A DNA stretch of 64,000 bases from positions 18,088,501-18,152,500 of the forward strand of contig JAYKKT010000086.1 in assembly GCA_036023115.1 (NCBI GenBank), read 5' to 3'. The notes beneath the pieces are model-generated. The model was not told where the DNA came from and made no database searches. It saw only the letters and a list, made by a program, of their open reading frames with translations. The stretch comes from Brasenia schreberi (lineage: Eukaryota; Streptophyta; Magnoliopsida; Nymphaeales; Cabombaceae). The stretch's first letter is position 1. The number at the start of each line of letters is the position of its first letter. Of this stretch, positions 35,154-44,940 are shown one piece after another. The position numbers and the translations under genes are program-made.

Positions 35154-35225
35154 CGCCGTTGCCGGGGATCGAACCCTGGTCACCCGCGTGACAGGCGGGA
35201 ATACTCACCACTATACTACAACGAC
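35154..35225 (-). tRNA. trnD-GUC: tRNA-Asp (GTC)
   Basis: On the minus strand a 72-nt cloverleaf: acceptor GTCGTTG pairs with CAACGGC (one G-U), D arm TAGTATAGTGGTGAGTA, anticodon arm CCCGCCTGTCACGCGGG with GTC, and T arm with TTCGATC. Both box A and box B are intact and no intron is present. It matches the nuclear plant tRNA-Asp. One change, C to A at position 50, makes an A-G mismatch in the T stem, so its fitness is slightly in doubt. I see no T-run terminator immediately downstream (below 35154). Confidence 0.9.
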
Positions 35226-37080
35226 AAGGGCCTTCATTTTGTTCCAGTTTATTACTTTATTTGTTTATAGTTTTCGTTTACATACTTTCTTATGAGTAAC
35301 GGTAACATAGCTTCCTTCCAAATCAGATTCTAAGAGATGAAGTATACATAGATCAAATGTTGTGTGTAGACATACATGTGTGCATATGAGTGAATATCAA
35401 CCATTCTTGGTCCTGCATTTAATTAACCATGGAAGAACAAGAAGGTTTTGAATGTTGTTCTAAATCAGAAGTAAAACAATAATTTAATTAACCAACACAT
35501 GAGAGATCTTAATGTAATTTTGGTTGTATTGGGCAACCTACAACAACAATTAAGCCTTTTTTTCATACTAGATGAGGTCAGCTACATGGATTCTTTGTTT
35601 TCATAGAGTCCGATCATGTGCAACCTTATGATTGATGTAGTCATAAAATGTAGGAACCAAGAATAATCTCATTGTATTCAAAATATAATGGCTCATGTAG
35701 AGAACAAGAGGATTGTTTATGGTGTTTCAAATTAGATGAAGGAATTCAGAATACATGATTAACCAACATATGAAAGATCTGGATACAGGTTTCGTTATAT
35801 CCTCTTCAATGATCTAGTCATAAAATGCACGAAGAATCATTTGATTATATTCACAATGGAAATTAAACAATTAGGAAACAAGAAAGGTTGTGAGTATCGC
35901 ATGAAAACTTTCAGATATTTGATTAAGGAACGTCTGGTTTAATTATATTGGTCAACCTCGTTAGCTATTTTACATCAGTTGGGTTTACGTGGTTAATATG
36001 ACATGGAAGTATATGCTGATGAGAATATAGGTCAATTTGTTTTACTTTTATTCGGGCCTATTCACATTTTAAGTTTTATCATAAAATAATAAACTTTATC
36101 CACTTTAATCGTGTTATTTATGTTTTTTTAGATGTTTTACTATTTTTTATTTGTGCGAATGCCAGTATGAGAAATTCATAACAGCAGTCGTATAATTCTT
36201 TCTACAGAAGCCATGTTGTATGCTAATGCATGTAATGGTAAAATTAGTGAAAGAGTCATATAATTCTTTGTACGACATGATGCCTTGGTTATAGAGTACT
36301 TTGGTAGCATACAAGAAGAGCTTTTGCTGGATCAGATTTTGATAAAGTTTAACTCTCTTTTTAGGATCAGAGGTGCCTAGAAATAGAGGAAAAATTAATT
36401 CTGTTTTTTGTTGCAAGTATATTCGTATGTTCTTTGGCAAGTAAAGATGCTCTTCTTAGTTTTAAGAAGGGATATTATGAAGAAGTCTTCGTTTCTGTAT
36501 CAGTCCAACTTAGAGACTTCCATTCTCAAGCCAGTTTAAAAAAGCATGTCAACAGATCTAGCTAGAGGAATTTATCAAAGTTAACTAGCTACGCAGGTTT
36601 AAGTTCTGTGGGCAAACTGTGTAATTTAGCATGGATTCAACAAAACTAATGAGTGAAGGTTAACTTTGTTTAAAAGTCAAGTCATTAGGAACTTAGAAGG
36701 AGGAGGAAAACCATTTTCAAGAGTTTCATGAGGATGGTCCGAAATGAAAATCAATTACCAAGTAAAGAAGAAAACAAGACACATCATCTGTAACAGACAT
36801 CATATTTAATCGCAAAATACATGGTGGAGGAACATAGATACAGTTTAAGCCTATCTGCATCAGAGGTTCTCAAATTCATGAAAAAGTTCACTGTGTGGCC
36901 CCATGGCTGAGCAAAAGTCATCTCTCCAAAGTTCCAAACAAGGTAAAGGTATTCAATGATATCCATTCAGGGTCCCTTAGCAGATATTTAGCAAATGCGG
37001 CAACTTTGGTTAATAATAAGCATTTTTGGAGAACAAATTTTAGTTGCAGTCATTAATGTAAAACTAGAATTACTGTCATC
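35226..37080. other. Intergenic, includes a short LINE 3'-end scrap
   Basis: Apart from the RTE fragment at 35541-35630 listed separately, I see no gene or repeat. The 97-codon minus-strand frame at 36147-36440 shows no motif. Confidence 0.4.
35541..35630 (-). mobile_element. RTE-type LINE, 3'-end scrap
   Basis: Begins with ACAACAACAATTAAGCC and continues with the ACTAGATGAGGTCAGCTACATGG-like 3' tail shared by the larger RTE copies at 11114 and 57012, same orientation. Only about 90 bp remain. Confidence 0.8.
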
Positions 37081-37300
37081 AAATTATGGAAGCCAAGGTG
37101 AGTGAGAGCTTGGCACTAGCACAGATGAGCAACTCATCTCGTTCTGCAACCGTAACGTGCCCGAATTGTGTCAGCATGATTCTCTATGGGCATTTTGGCA
37201 GTGTCAATGCGGTAGATCTCTCTCTCTCTCAAGCTCGCCCTGTCTGTGCGTGTGTGCAAAAATCAGGCGCCACAGACCGTTCGACTCAGCCCTTGCAGAG

Positions 37301-39195
37301 ATGGGAGACGAGACGGGAGAGGAAGAGCGGCAGTCGTATCCAGGCGGAGACGGGAAGTGGCCGGAGGAAGAGGGAACAGTGGTGTGGTCGGGGTGCTGGA
37401 CTCGTCTCTCTTTGGACGTGACTCCGGTAAGGACCCATCATTTCTATCGCCAGTTTCGAGGCATAGACTCGAACACCAACAACTTTCTCAAAGGAATCAA
37501 ATGGTACCAATAAGATTCTTTCGCTGTCTTTCTGTCTCTCTCCAGAGAGGCTTTTAGCAGTTTGTTTGACGAAGATTCGGTTGTGTTGATAGGTTGCCGG
37601 ATGGTTCTTGTTTCATTTCTTGTTTGGAAGACGACTCTCAGATTATTCGTTTGGTACTAGCACTTGTTCTAGTTTGTTCATTAGTCTCTCTCTCTCGATG
37701 TCTGAAGTCGCCTCCTAGTTCGCCTTTCCAGTGACAAAGTACAATATTTTGTGTCAGTATTCTGGATTTCTCGAAAATTTGAGTTTTGTTGCACCCACTT
37801 CTAAAGAGAAGTCGATGAATTGGTAACTTCGTTTCCTACATTGAAGATTAAAACTCGAAACGGTTTTACGCAATTCTTACGAATAAACATGTGTTGATTG
37901 TTTTAAGCAAAAAAGTTCTGGTTTAAGGCTGTTAGTATTTTTTTTTATATTGGCAGATAAAAAACCTATTCGCCATTGATTGTTTGAATGTGATGCAGCT
38001 CAGAAATGACTGATGGTACTCATGCTTCCTGTAACATGTCATCAGAGGAAGGTAAAGACTTTTCAAGTTAACACCATGTAAGATGCACATACGAGATCGG
38101 AAAGCACTATGAATGAGAAAAATCTAGTCATTGTAATGATGCACTTCCTTGTCAGTTAATTCTTCATGAAATAATTGTAAGACGAATGTACCTAATTCAT
38201 GTTAATTAAATTAGACAAGTGTGTCCTCTATGGAATAGAAGAAATCCAAGGGTAATGGCATTAACATCGGATTATAGATGGGAGACAACCAAACAATCTA
38301 AATGATAAGCAGGTGTACCATGCCATTCTTATGGAGAACTGCAACTTTGGCTTCTGTTTTACCATTTTCCAAATTTACTATTGATAACTTTCTAGTTGGT
38401 GAGTAATTATTAGAAGAGTAAAAGAAAGAAAATGGAAATGAAATCTTGTAGTTTTATTGAAGGACCAATACATTGTCCTATTAGTGAAAGTTTTCAATTC
38501 AACCTTGAAGAATTTCCTTTGTTTTCTTGAGAATAATTAGATCATTGCTTCATTTGCAGATTCATATGATTCAAAACTTTTAATTCAAGAGGGTGAATCT
38601 GTATATGACTTTTGTTGGTACCCCTTCAGGCACTCCTCAGGTAATATGTTAGTGATGCCTTTGGAGTTGATGTTTGTCATCTTTCCCGTTTTTATTGGTT
38701 CAAGAAACAAAGTAGGCTGGAAGTCCATTGCTTTGATAACTTGATTGCATTTCAGACCCAACAACGTGTGTGTTTGCAACTACTACTCGTGATCACCCTG
38801 TTCATCTTTGGGGTTCTGTGTCTGGTCGGGTGATTACTTGTTTCAGTTTCAGATGATTGCATTCTTGAACATTTTCTTTAATGCTATATCTCATTTTGTG
38901 CCAGTGCAGCTTCGTTGCACATATCGTGCATATGATTCTATGGATGAAATAACAGCAGCATTTTCAGTTGCCTTCAGTCCTTCAGGAACAAAGTACTTCA
39001 GTTCTATATCAGAATGTGCCATTTTTCATTTCATTATTGAAAAGAGGAACTAATTACCTTATTCTTTTCAATGTATCTTTCCTTGTAGACTGCTTGCTGG
39101 ATATAACAAAGCCATTAGAGCATTTGACCTTCATCGTCCTGGTCGTGATTTTCAACAATATCCAACCGTCAGTGGAAATAAAGATGGGCAATTAG
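37301..39195 (+). CDS. WRAP53-like: WRAP53/TCAB1-like WD40 protein, exons 1-7 (3' part not in window)
   Basis: Exons by coding similarity and GT-AG sites: 37301-37503, 37593-37653, 37999-38051, 38560-38640, 38756-38829, 38910-38992, 39089-39195. Encoded landmarks are NNFLKGIKW, LPDGSCFISCLEDDSQ, EGESVYDFCWYP, DPTTCVFATTTRDHPVHLW, LRCTYRAYDSMDEITAAFSVAF, LAGYNKAIRAFDLHRPGRDF. These follow, in order, the N-terminal WD40 repeats of plant homologs of WRAP53 (telomerase Cajal body protein 1), a Cajal-body protein that binds scaRNAs and telomerase RNA in animals. All junctions from exon 3 to exon 7 keep frame. The exon 2-3 junction does not (exon 2 ends in phase 0, exon 3 needs phase 2), so there is a frameshift or a mis-placed site. 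The start at 37301 gives an acidic N-terminus as in homologs. Exon 7 ends at a good donor (G|GTAACT), but the later WD repeats are not found before the window ends. Confidence 0.82.
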
Positions 39196-39787
39196 GTAAC
39201 TCATATAGATCTCAAGGCTTTAACTTTTTGTGTCAAGGTTCTGTTGTTGTGAACACCGTGCTCGTCATCTTGGCATATTGTGAAGACAAAACCTTGCTTG
39301 AAAACAGATGTGTGCTTTAGATCATAGAGTTCATGTTGCTTCCCTATGGTCTATATTGAGCTATTTTGCATGATTGCATGACCTATGTTCAATAGCGGTT
39401 GGTGCCGCTTAGCCTACCACCTATGCAGCTAAGCTGCATAAGCAACGTTATTGCAGACTTGGTGGGGCATAACAAATCACATATTCATATATAGGTAGAT
39501 ACGTAAGTGTCAGTTTAGCATATTTCATGAATAAAATTAGTAGGAATTGCTACATATATATAACTCCTAAGTCCTAAACATCATTATTAAACACAAATTA
39601 TTAGTTAATTAACAAATTTTTAAATTTTTTTTAGTCCAAGTGTATCGTACTTCTTTAATATGTTATGTTTTCTAGTTATGAATTTAAAACTTGTTAGTGA
39701 TATACCGATTATGATCTCATAGAAGTACCACTAAGGGGGTGGGGGGACCCCCCAAAGCTAGTGTATAGTCTCTTTAAGTGGACAACC
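39196..39787 (+). other. Start of intron 7 (or broken gene end) before the copia insertion
   Basis: No coding match to the rest of the WD40 protein. It contains a G-run/C-run hairpin at 39735-39750 shortly before the copia LTR. Confidence 0.5.
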
Positions 39788-40192
39788 TGTAAATTGTTGT
39801 TAATAATCAAAGGTTGAAGCGTCTACGAACCAATTTGTCAAAGCGTCAAGAGCTCAAATCATCCAAATATGGATGTCACACACAAATATCTCAACAAGAA
39901 CGCGGAAGCAAGTCAAACACCAAACAAAAGTTGTGCAAAGACAACATACATTTTATTGATGATAGAATGGGGTATTTATAGGAGAAGAAGGGAAATATTC
40001 ATCACATGAAAAAGAAGACAAAACAACCTTGAAGGTTGGCTGTTGTGCACTACAACCCAACGGCTATTAACTAGTCGTTGGAGGCCAGTTGCCTCCAACG
40101 GCTAGTTGACTGGCTCCCCAGGCCCTAGTGGCCTGGGCCAGTCCTATAACAAACATGGGTCCTAATGGCCCATGTACCTATTACAATTAACA
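39788..40192 (-). repeat. Copia 3' LTR (405 bp)
   Basis: Starts TG and ends CA on both strands (plus-strand TGTAAATTG...ATTAACA). It carries a TATAAATA box on the minus strand at about 39973-39981. The U3 part (40060-40140) is GC-rich and contains two perfect hairpins not found in the other LTR. Confidence 0.88.
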
Positions 40193-40204
40193 CCCCCCCT
40201 CAAA
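40193..40204 (-). promoter_or_regulatory. Copia polypurine tract
   Basis: Minus-strand TTTGAGGGGGGG immediately before the 3' LTR, the usual place and composition of the plus-strand DNA primer in LTR retrotransposons. Confidence 0.85.
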
Positions 40205-40205
40205 C

Positions 40206-41900
40206 TTACGGGGTATATATCGAAAGTTTGTTCAACAAAAATTGAAAACGAGTGGCCGAGAGAGATTTGGTAAAGAAATCCGCTAGCTGCATCTCAGATA
40301 TGACATAACACAATGTTATCTTCTTGTTCAAACATTCTTCACGAACAAAGTGACAATCCATCTTAATGTGCTTCGTCCTCTCATGGAAGGTGTTGTTGGA
40401 AGTAATGTACATAACACTTTTATTGTCACAATACACAGTGACAGGATGTTGCAAAGTAACTCCCATATCACCTAGAATAGTTGTAATATAAGAAATCTCC
40501 GTAGCCGCATTTATCATGGCTCGATATTCAGCTTTAGTGGATGAGAGCGACACTTTCTGTTGCTTCTTACACTTCCAAGAGATAAGTGATTCACCTATAA
40601 AAACACAAAAACCAGTCGTAGAGTATTTGTTGTTGACATCTCTACCCCAGTTAGTATCCGTATATACAGATAAATCAAAAGACGAACAAGAAATTAAGAA
40701 AACTCTCTTGTTAGAAGAATTTCTGACATATCGAATAATACGCAAAACAACATTCATATGAACAGAAGTTGGTTTTTACTAAAATTGACTGTTGTATGAA
40801 CTACATGAGAGATATCTGGTCTGCTAATAGTGAGATAGGTAAGAGCACCTATGAGTTGTCTATACGGGGTGTGATCAACTAATTTTTTACCATCAGTGGA
40901 TCTTAACTTGGTACCTAGAACTTCTAGAGTGTCCACTATTTTGTTGTGTGTGAGACCAGACCTTTCAGTGATATCATTTGCAAATTTAGGTTGGGACAAT
41001 AAATACCCACAACTGTTTCTAGTAAATTCAATGCCCAAAAAATAGTTAAGGAGGCCTAAGTCTTTCATGTCAAACTCTTGGTGAAGATTATGTTTAACCC
41101 GTTTAATCCCTACTTCATCACTCCTAGTGATGATCATATCATCCACATACAATAGCAAAATAACAATATTTGTTTCTCTCTTTCATATTAAAAAAGCAGT
41201 ATCAGTATACCAAGTTATAAAATTATGCAAATGCATGAATTTTTCAAATCGATCAAACCAAGTCTTGGGAGCTTGTTTCAGACCATACAAAGTTTTTTGC
41301 AATTTAAGAGGATGACTATGAGAAACATTAAAACTAGGAGGAGTCATATAAACTTCTTTAGTCAAGTAACCATTGAGAAAAGAATTTTTAACATCAAGTT
41401 GATATATATTCTAATTTCTAATGGCACTAAGGGTTATGAAAATTTTAATTGTGGTCATCCTAGCAACCGGGGCAAATGTTTCATCATAACCAATTCCATA
41501 CTCTTGAGCATAACCCTTTGCAACCAGTATGGCCTTATATCTCTCAATATAACCATTGTTATGAGTTTTGATTTTGTAGACCCATCGACATCCAATAATC
41601 TTCTTATCTTTTGGCACGAGTACAACAGTCAATGTATGAGCTTTCTCTAAGACTTTAAGTTCATCCCTCATAGTATATTCCCATTCTGGAATACCTTTAG
41701 CTTCATGATAAAACTTGGGTTCTCTAACTTGGTTAAGAGTTGCAATCAGGTTTTTGCATTGAGGTTCAAAAGATTCATAGAAAACAAAACGTTGAGGCAG
41801 TTTTAAAACCCTATGTTCTAGACATGTGTCATCTGATTCTCTATGACATCATGTATAATATAATGGAAAGGTTTCAACAATGGGTTGGGATTCAACAATT
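40206..41900 (-). pseudogene. Copia reverse transcriptase and RNase H, broken
   Basis: From high to low coordinate: the segment before RT (SQPIVETFPL-like, about 41870), GCRWVYKIKTHNNGYIERYKA and KGYAQEYGIGYDETFAPVA (41671-41411), KTLYGLKQAPKTWFDRF (about 41320-41250), the catalytic LLLYVDDMII (41150), DLGLLNYFLGIEF, then RNase H with YTDTNWGRD, STKAEYRA, and YCDNKS followed by HERTKHIKMDCHFVRE (40757-40206). Stops lie at about 41412 and frameshifts near 41180-41370 and 40755. The YVDD catalytic box is intact. The 5' part of RT and the end of integrase were separated by the gypsy insertion. Confidence 0.9.
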
Positions 41901-41952
41901 CTACTTGGGACATCACTACTTTAAAGAGAAATATCCTAATGATCTACAGAGT

Positions 41953-43906
41953 TGTAAACACCCAAAATAAAAAAAAATTCCTAAACTCCCCATTTTGAAA
42001 ATCCAATGATTTAAAACCTTTTAAAAGTTTAAATCTTTTAACTCTCCAAAATAAAGGTTTTAAATGAAGTTAAAAGGCCCAGGTGATTCAAGACAAATCA
42101 GACGAACATGTGAAGACCCAATCCAATTCAAGATAAAAAATCAAGTCCGGAAGTGAAGGACGGACCAAGTCAGAGGCTTCTCCAGTTATAAAGCATATCA
42201 GGTTGGATATGACGATCGAATATACCGAGTGGATAAGGTGGGCTGGTTCATTGCAAATCCAGGGGTCAAATCACTTCAAATCATGGATTAGTTCACTTCA
42301 AAACAAATGAACCAGTTTTACAAAATGAATTGGACTTGAAAGGGTTGATTTTGAAGACTTATCCAAGCTACATCCAACCAACATATCAATTTAAATCAAA
42401 CCGAGTGAAGACAAGTTACTCACGAAGATAAAGCAAGCCTAGGCGGCCACTTGTACTTCACCCGACTAGGGCTAGATGTGCCCCATGAACTTGAGAACCA
42501 ACCCACATGGGGCTGGTCCATATCACCAAAAGGGGGACAACCTAAAGTGGACCTTGGGGCTGGATATGGGCCATACAAGGCCCGCCCCAAAGAAGGCCCT
42601 AGAAACTAGCCCCCTTGGCCTATAAATAGGGCCAAGGGGAGGGCATGTTCATCATCTTGGAAGGGGAGAGCATCTTGTGATCTTGGGGAATTTGGTGAGA
42701 GAAAGGGTCTGCTCTTGGTGGAAGGGCCAGCAAGGGAGTGCTTCCAAGAGAGGGGTTGCACCTAGGTTGGGTCATGGGCTGCCAAGGGAATGAAGAAAGA
42801 GGGAAAGTGGGTTAGATCATAGACTAAGGGCTGCACTTAGTGAGTGTGAAGGAGATAGTGAATCAAGAGAGCAAAGGAGGGCCGACTTTCATCTTGGAAG
42901 TTCGGTTTCTTGGAGAATTTCTGTAAGTATTCCTAATCTTTGATTCTCATACATCTCTTCTTTCAATTCAATTTAAAAGGGGTTGTATTAATAGAGCCTT
43001 GTCTCTCCCCATGTTGTAATAAGAAGTAGATGTGCTATGAATTTTCATTCTCATTTATGCACTCTATGTGTTTGGTTTTGTGATTCTACCCCAATATATT
43101 CTATAAAACACTCTATATTCTCTAACCCTCTCTATGCTTAAGCTAATATACATATTTCCATTCATTTTTCTTCAGTAATTTGCTTAGTGTTGCTGGGTTG
43201 TTGCAATTTAAATTCGGGTGAGTATATATTCATTAATGTTCTAAAAAACAAAAATCTGGTTTTCTAGCATCTGCATACTCTGATTGTTTTAATTTTAATT
43301 CTCTGATCTTTGATCAGAATGCATTGAAACTTTAGGAACAACACCTATACACATAGGACTAGTAGAAATAAAATTTGCAAGAATTTTATGATCGTGAAAC
43401 CCTATGAATAAAATTGGAAAAATTCGGACAAATCCATTTATGTTCACAATCGGATTTCTTGCGACAAGAGTTGGGTAAAAGTTTCATATCTCTATTTGTA
43501 GGAATCCAAATTGGATGAAATTAGTCTCATTGAAAAGCTGATATCCATAGCTTTCAAAAAAACTAAAATCACAAAATTTCGAGTTATGTACACCGAGATA
43601 CAGAGGATTCTTTGAGCCTTTATATTTCTGTTACAGAATCTCTTCAAATAGTGAAGTCAGGTCTAATTCCTGATTTAATTTTGTGAATCTGTTGGTCGAA
43701 AATTAAAAAAAAAAGGTGTTATAGGATCCGAATACATCAACGAAGATCCTTTAAAATTTTTATGAATTTTGGAGATTCTTACTCCTAAGAAAAATTCGGG
43801 AACAATTTCTAGAAAATAGAGTCAGTTTCTGTTTTTCATAATTTGGTAAATTTCAAGCTTGAATGTAAGTGCACATATCATTTTCTTATCAAAACACATT
43901 ACCTTC
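41953..43906 (+). repeat. Gypsy 5' LTR (about 1.95 kb)
   Basis: Matches 49897-51792 throughout. It begins TGTAAACACC. The 3' border is set where similarity to the other LTR ends (ACCTTC at about 43901-43906) and may be off by a few bases. It includes a segment of about 60 bp near 43385-43460 that the 3' LTR lacks. Confidence 0.88.
42613..42637 (+). promoter_or_regulatory. LTR TATA box inside a hairpin
   Basis: TATAAATAG at 42621 is flanked by a perfect 8-bp inverted repeat, CCTTGGCC and GGCCAAGG. The TATA box fits the core promoter of the retrotransposon, upstream of a leader of about 1.3 kb. In the 3' LTR (50556-50580) the TATA is kept but the right arm is mutated. Confidence 0.75.
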
Positions 43907-44940
43907 TGTAGACACGGAAAATTCTCACTTCCGGTTCTTAGGCCCGAAGCGAACCTTTTCATGTGTCTAAGTCGTTTTTATAATAAGGGCGTGCTAGCTA
44001 GCTTACTCAAGCTAGCGAAGTAAGTTTTGAAATCTGACTCTATCGGGGCGACTGTGAGCAAGTGAGCTCTTTTCGTCGCAGACCTTCTTGCACCGATGCG
44101 CAAGGGTCAGTCTGTACGCTTGGCAAAGTCATTTTGAATCAACTAACCTCTTTGAAAATACCCGAAGTGTTTGGGCTTTGTTTGTATGATTGCAAGTTTT
44201 ATTTCACGTGGGATTTGCACGTGCCTATGTCTTTCTCTTTTATGCTTTTTAGGGCCAACTAGGTGTGTGCGCAAGTGACCTAAGTTGGGCGATTTTTGCA
44301 CGAGAGTATGGGGCTTGCTTTGATGCAATATGCATCCTAACTTGTGGTATGGCGAATATGCAATGCAAACTCACACAACTCCAAAGGGAAAAACCTGAAT
44401 TTAAAAGACAATGCTTAAGGGAAATGACGTAATGTAAATTGCAAAAGGGAAATTGCAAAAGGGAAATATGGCTATATCTTAAGAGCGGAAAGGCTCAATT
44501 GTGCAAGTGTGTGTCGTGTATATATGGAAAGACTACTCACACAGCTGAACCTTAAAACCCAAATCTTAAAGACATAGCAGAAGGGAAATACTTATAATAT
44601 ATATAGGCCCGAAGGTCGCCAACGTGTGCGTGGGTATTGTGTATATATGTAAAGACAACTCACACGACTTGTAATGTAAAAACCCAAACAGAATTGCAAT
44701 ATGGCCCTTACTAGGGTCTTGGGAATAAGAGCGAAAGCTCAATGTGTGTGAGTGTAGAATTGAAAGACCACCCACACAACTAGAGTGAGATCCACATTTA
44801 TAGGCACACAAGTAGAGTGGGGCATGAGATTCACTTCACTCCAAAATCTTCACAAACATTCGTTCTGACGGGTTCCAATCCCTTGAACATCACCTCACAT
44901 ACCTCACGTGTTTCATGGGAGAATGAATGTTGCACACACG
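43907..44940 (+). other. Gypsy leader region with diverged tandem units
   Basis: Follows the 5' LTR and should hold the primer-binding site and leader. I do not recognise a primer-binding site. 44055-44115 has the CCGATGCGCAAGGGTCAG motif also seen at 26260-26335 and, inverted, at 51825-51905. From about 44360 to 44790 three diverged units recur, each with GTGTGT, GTATATATG, (G)AAAGAC and ACTCACACNACT words, spaced about 120-130 bp. No gag gene is recognisable. Confidence 0.55.

Noticed and set aside
37086..37557. Three overlapping plus-strand frames and one minus-strand frame over WRAP53-like exon 1
   Set aside because: Only the frame with ATG at 37301 continues across splice sites into WD40 sequence; the others are shadows.
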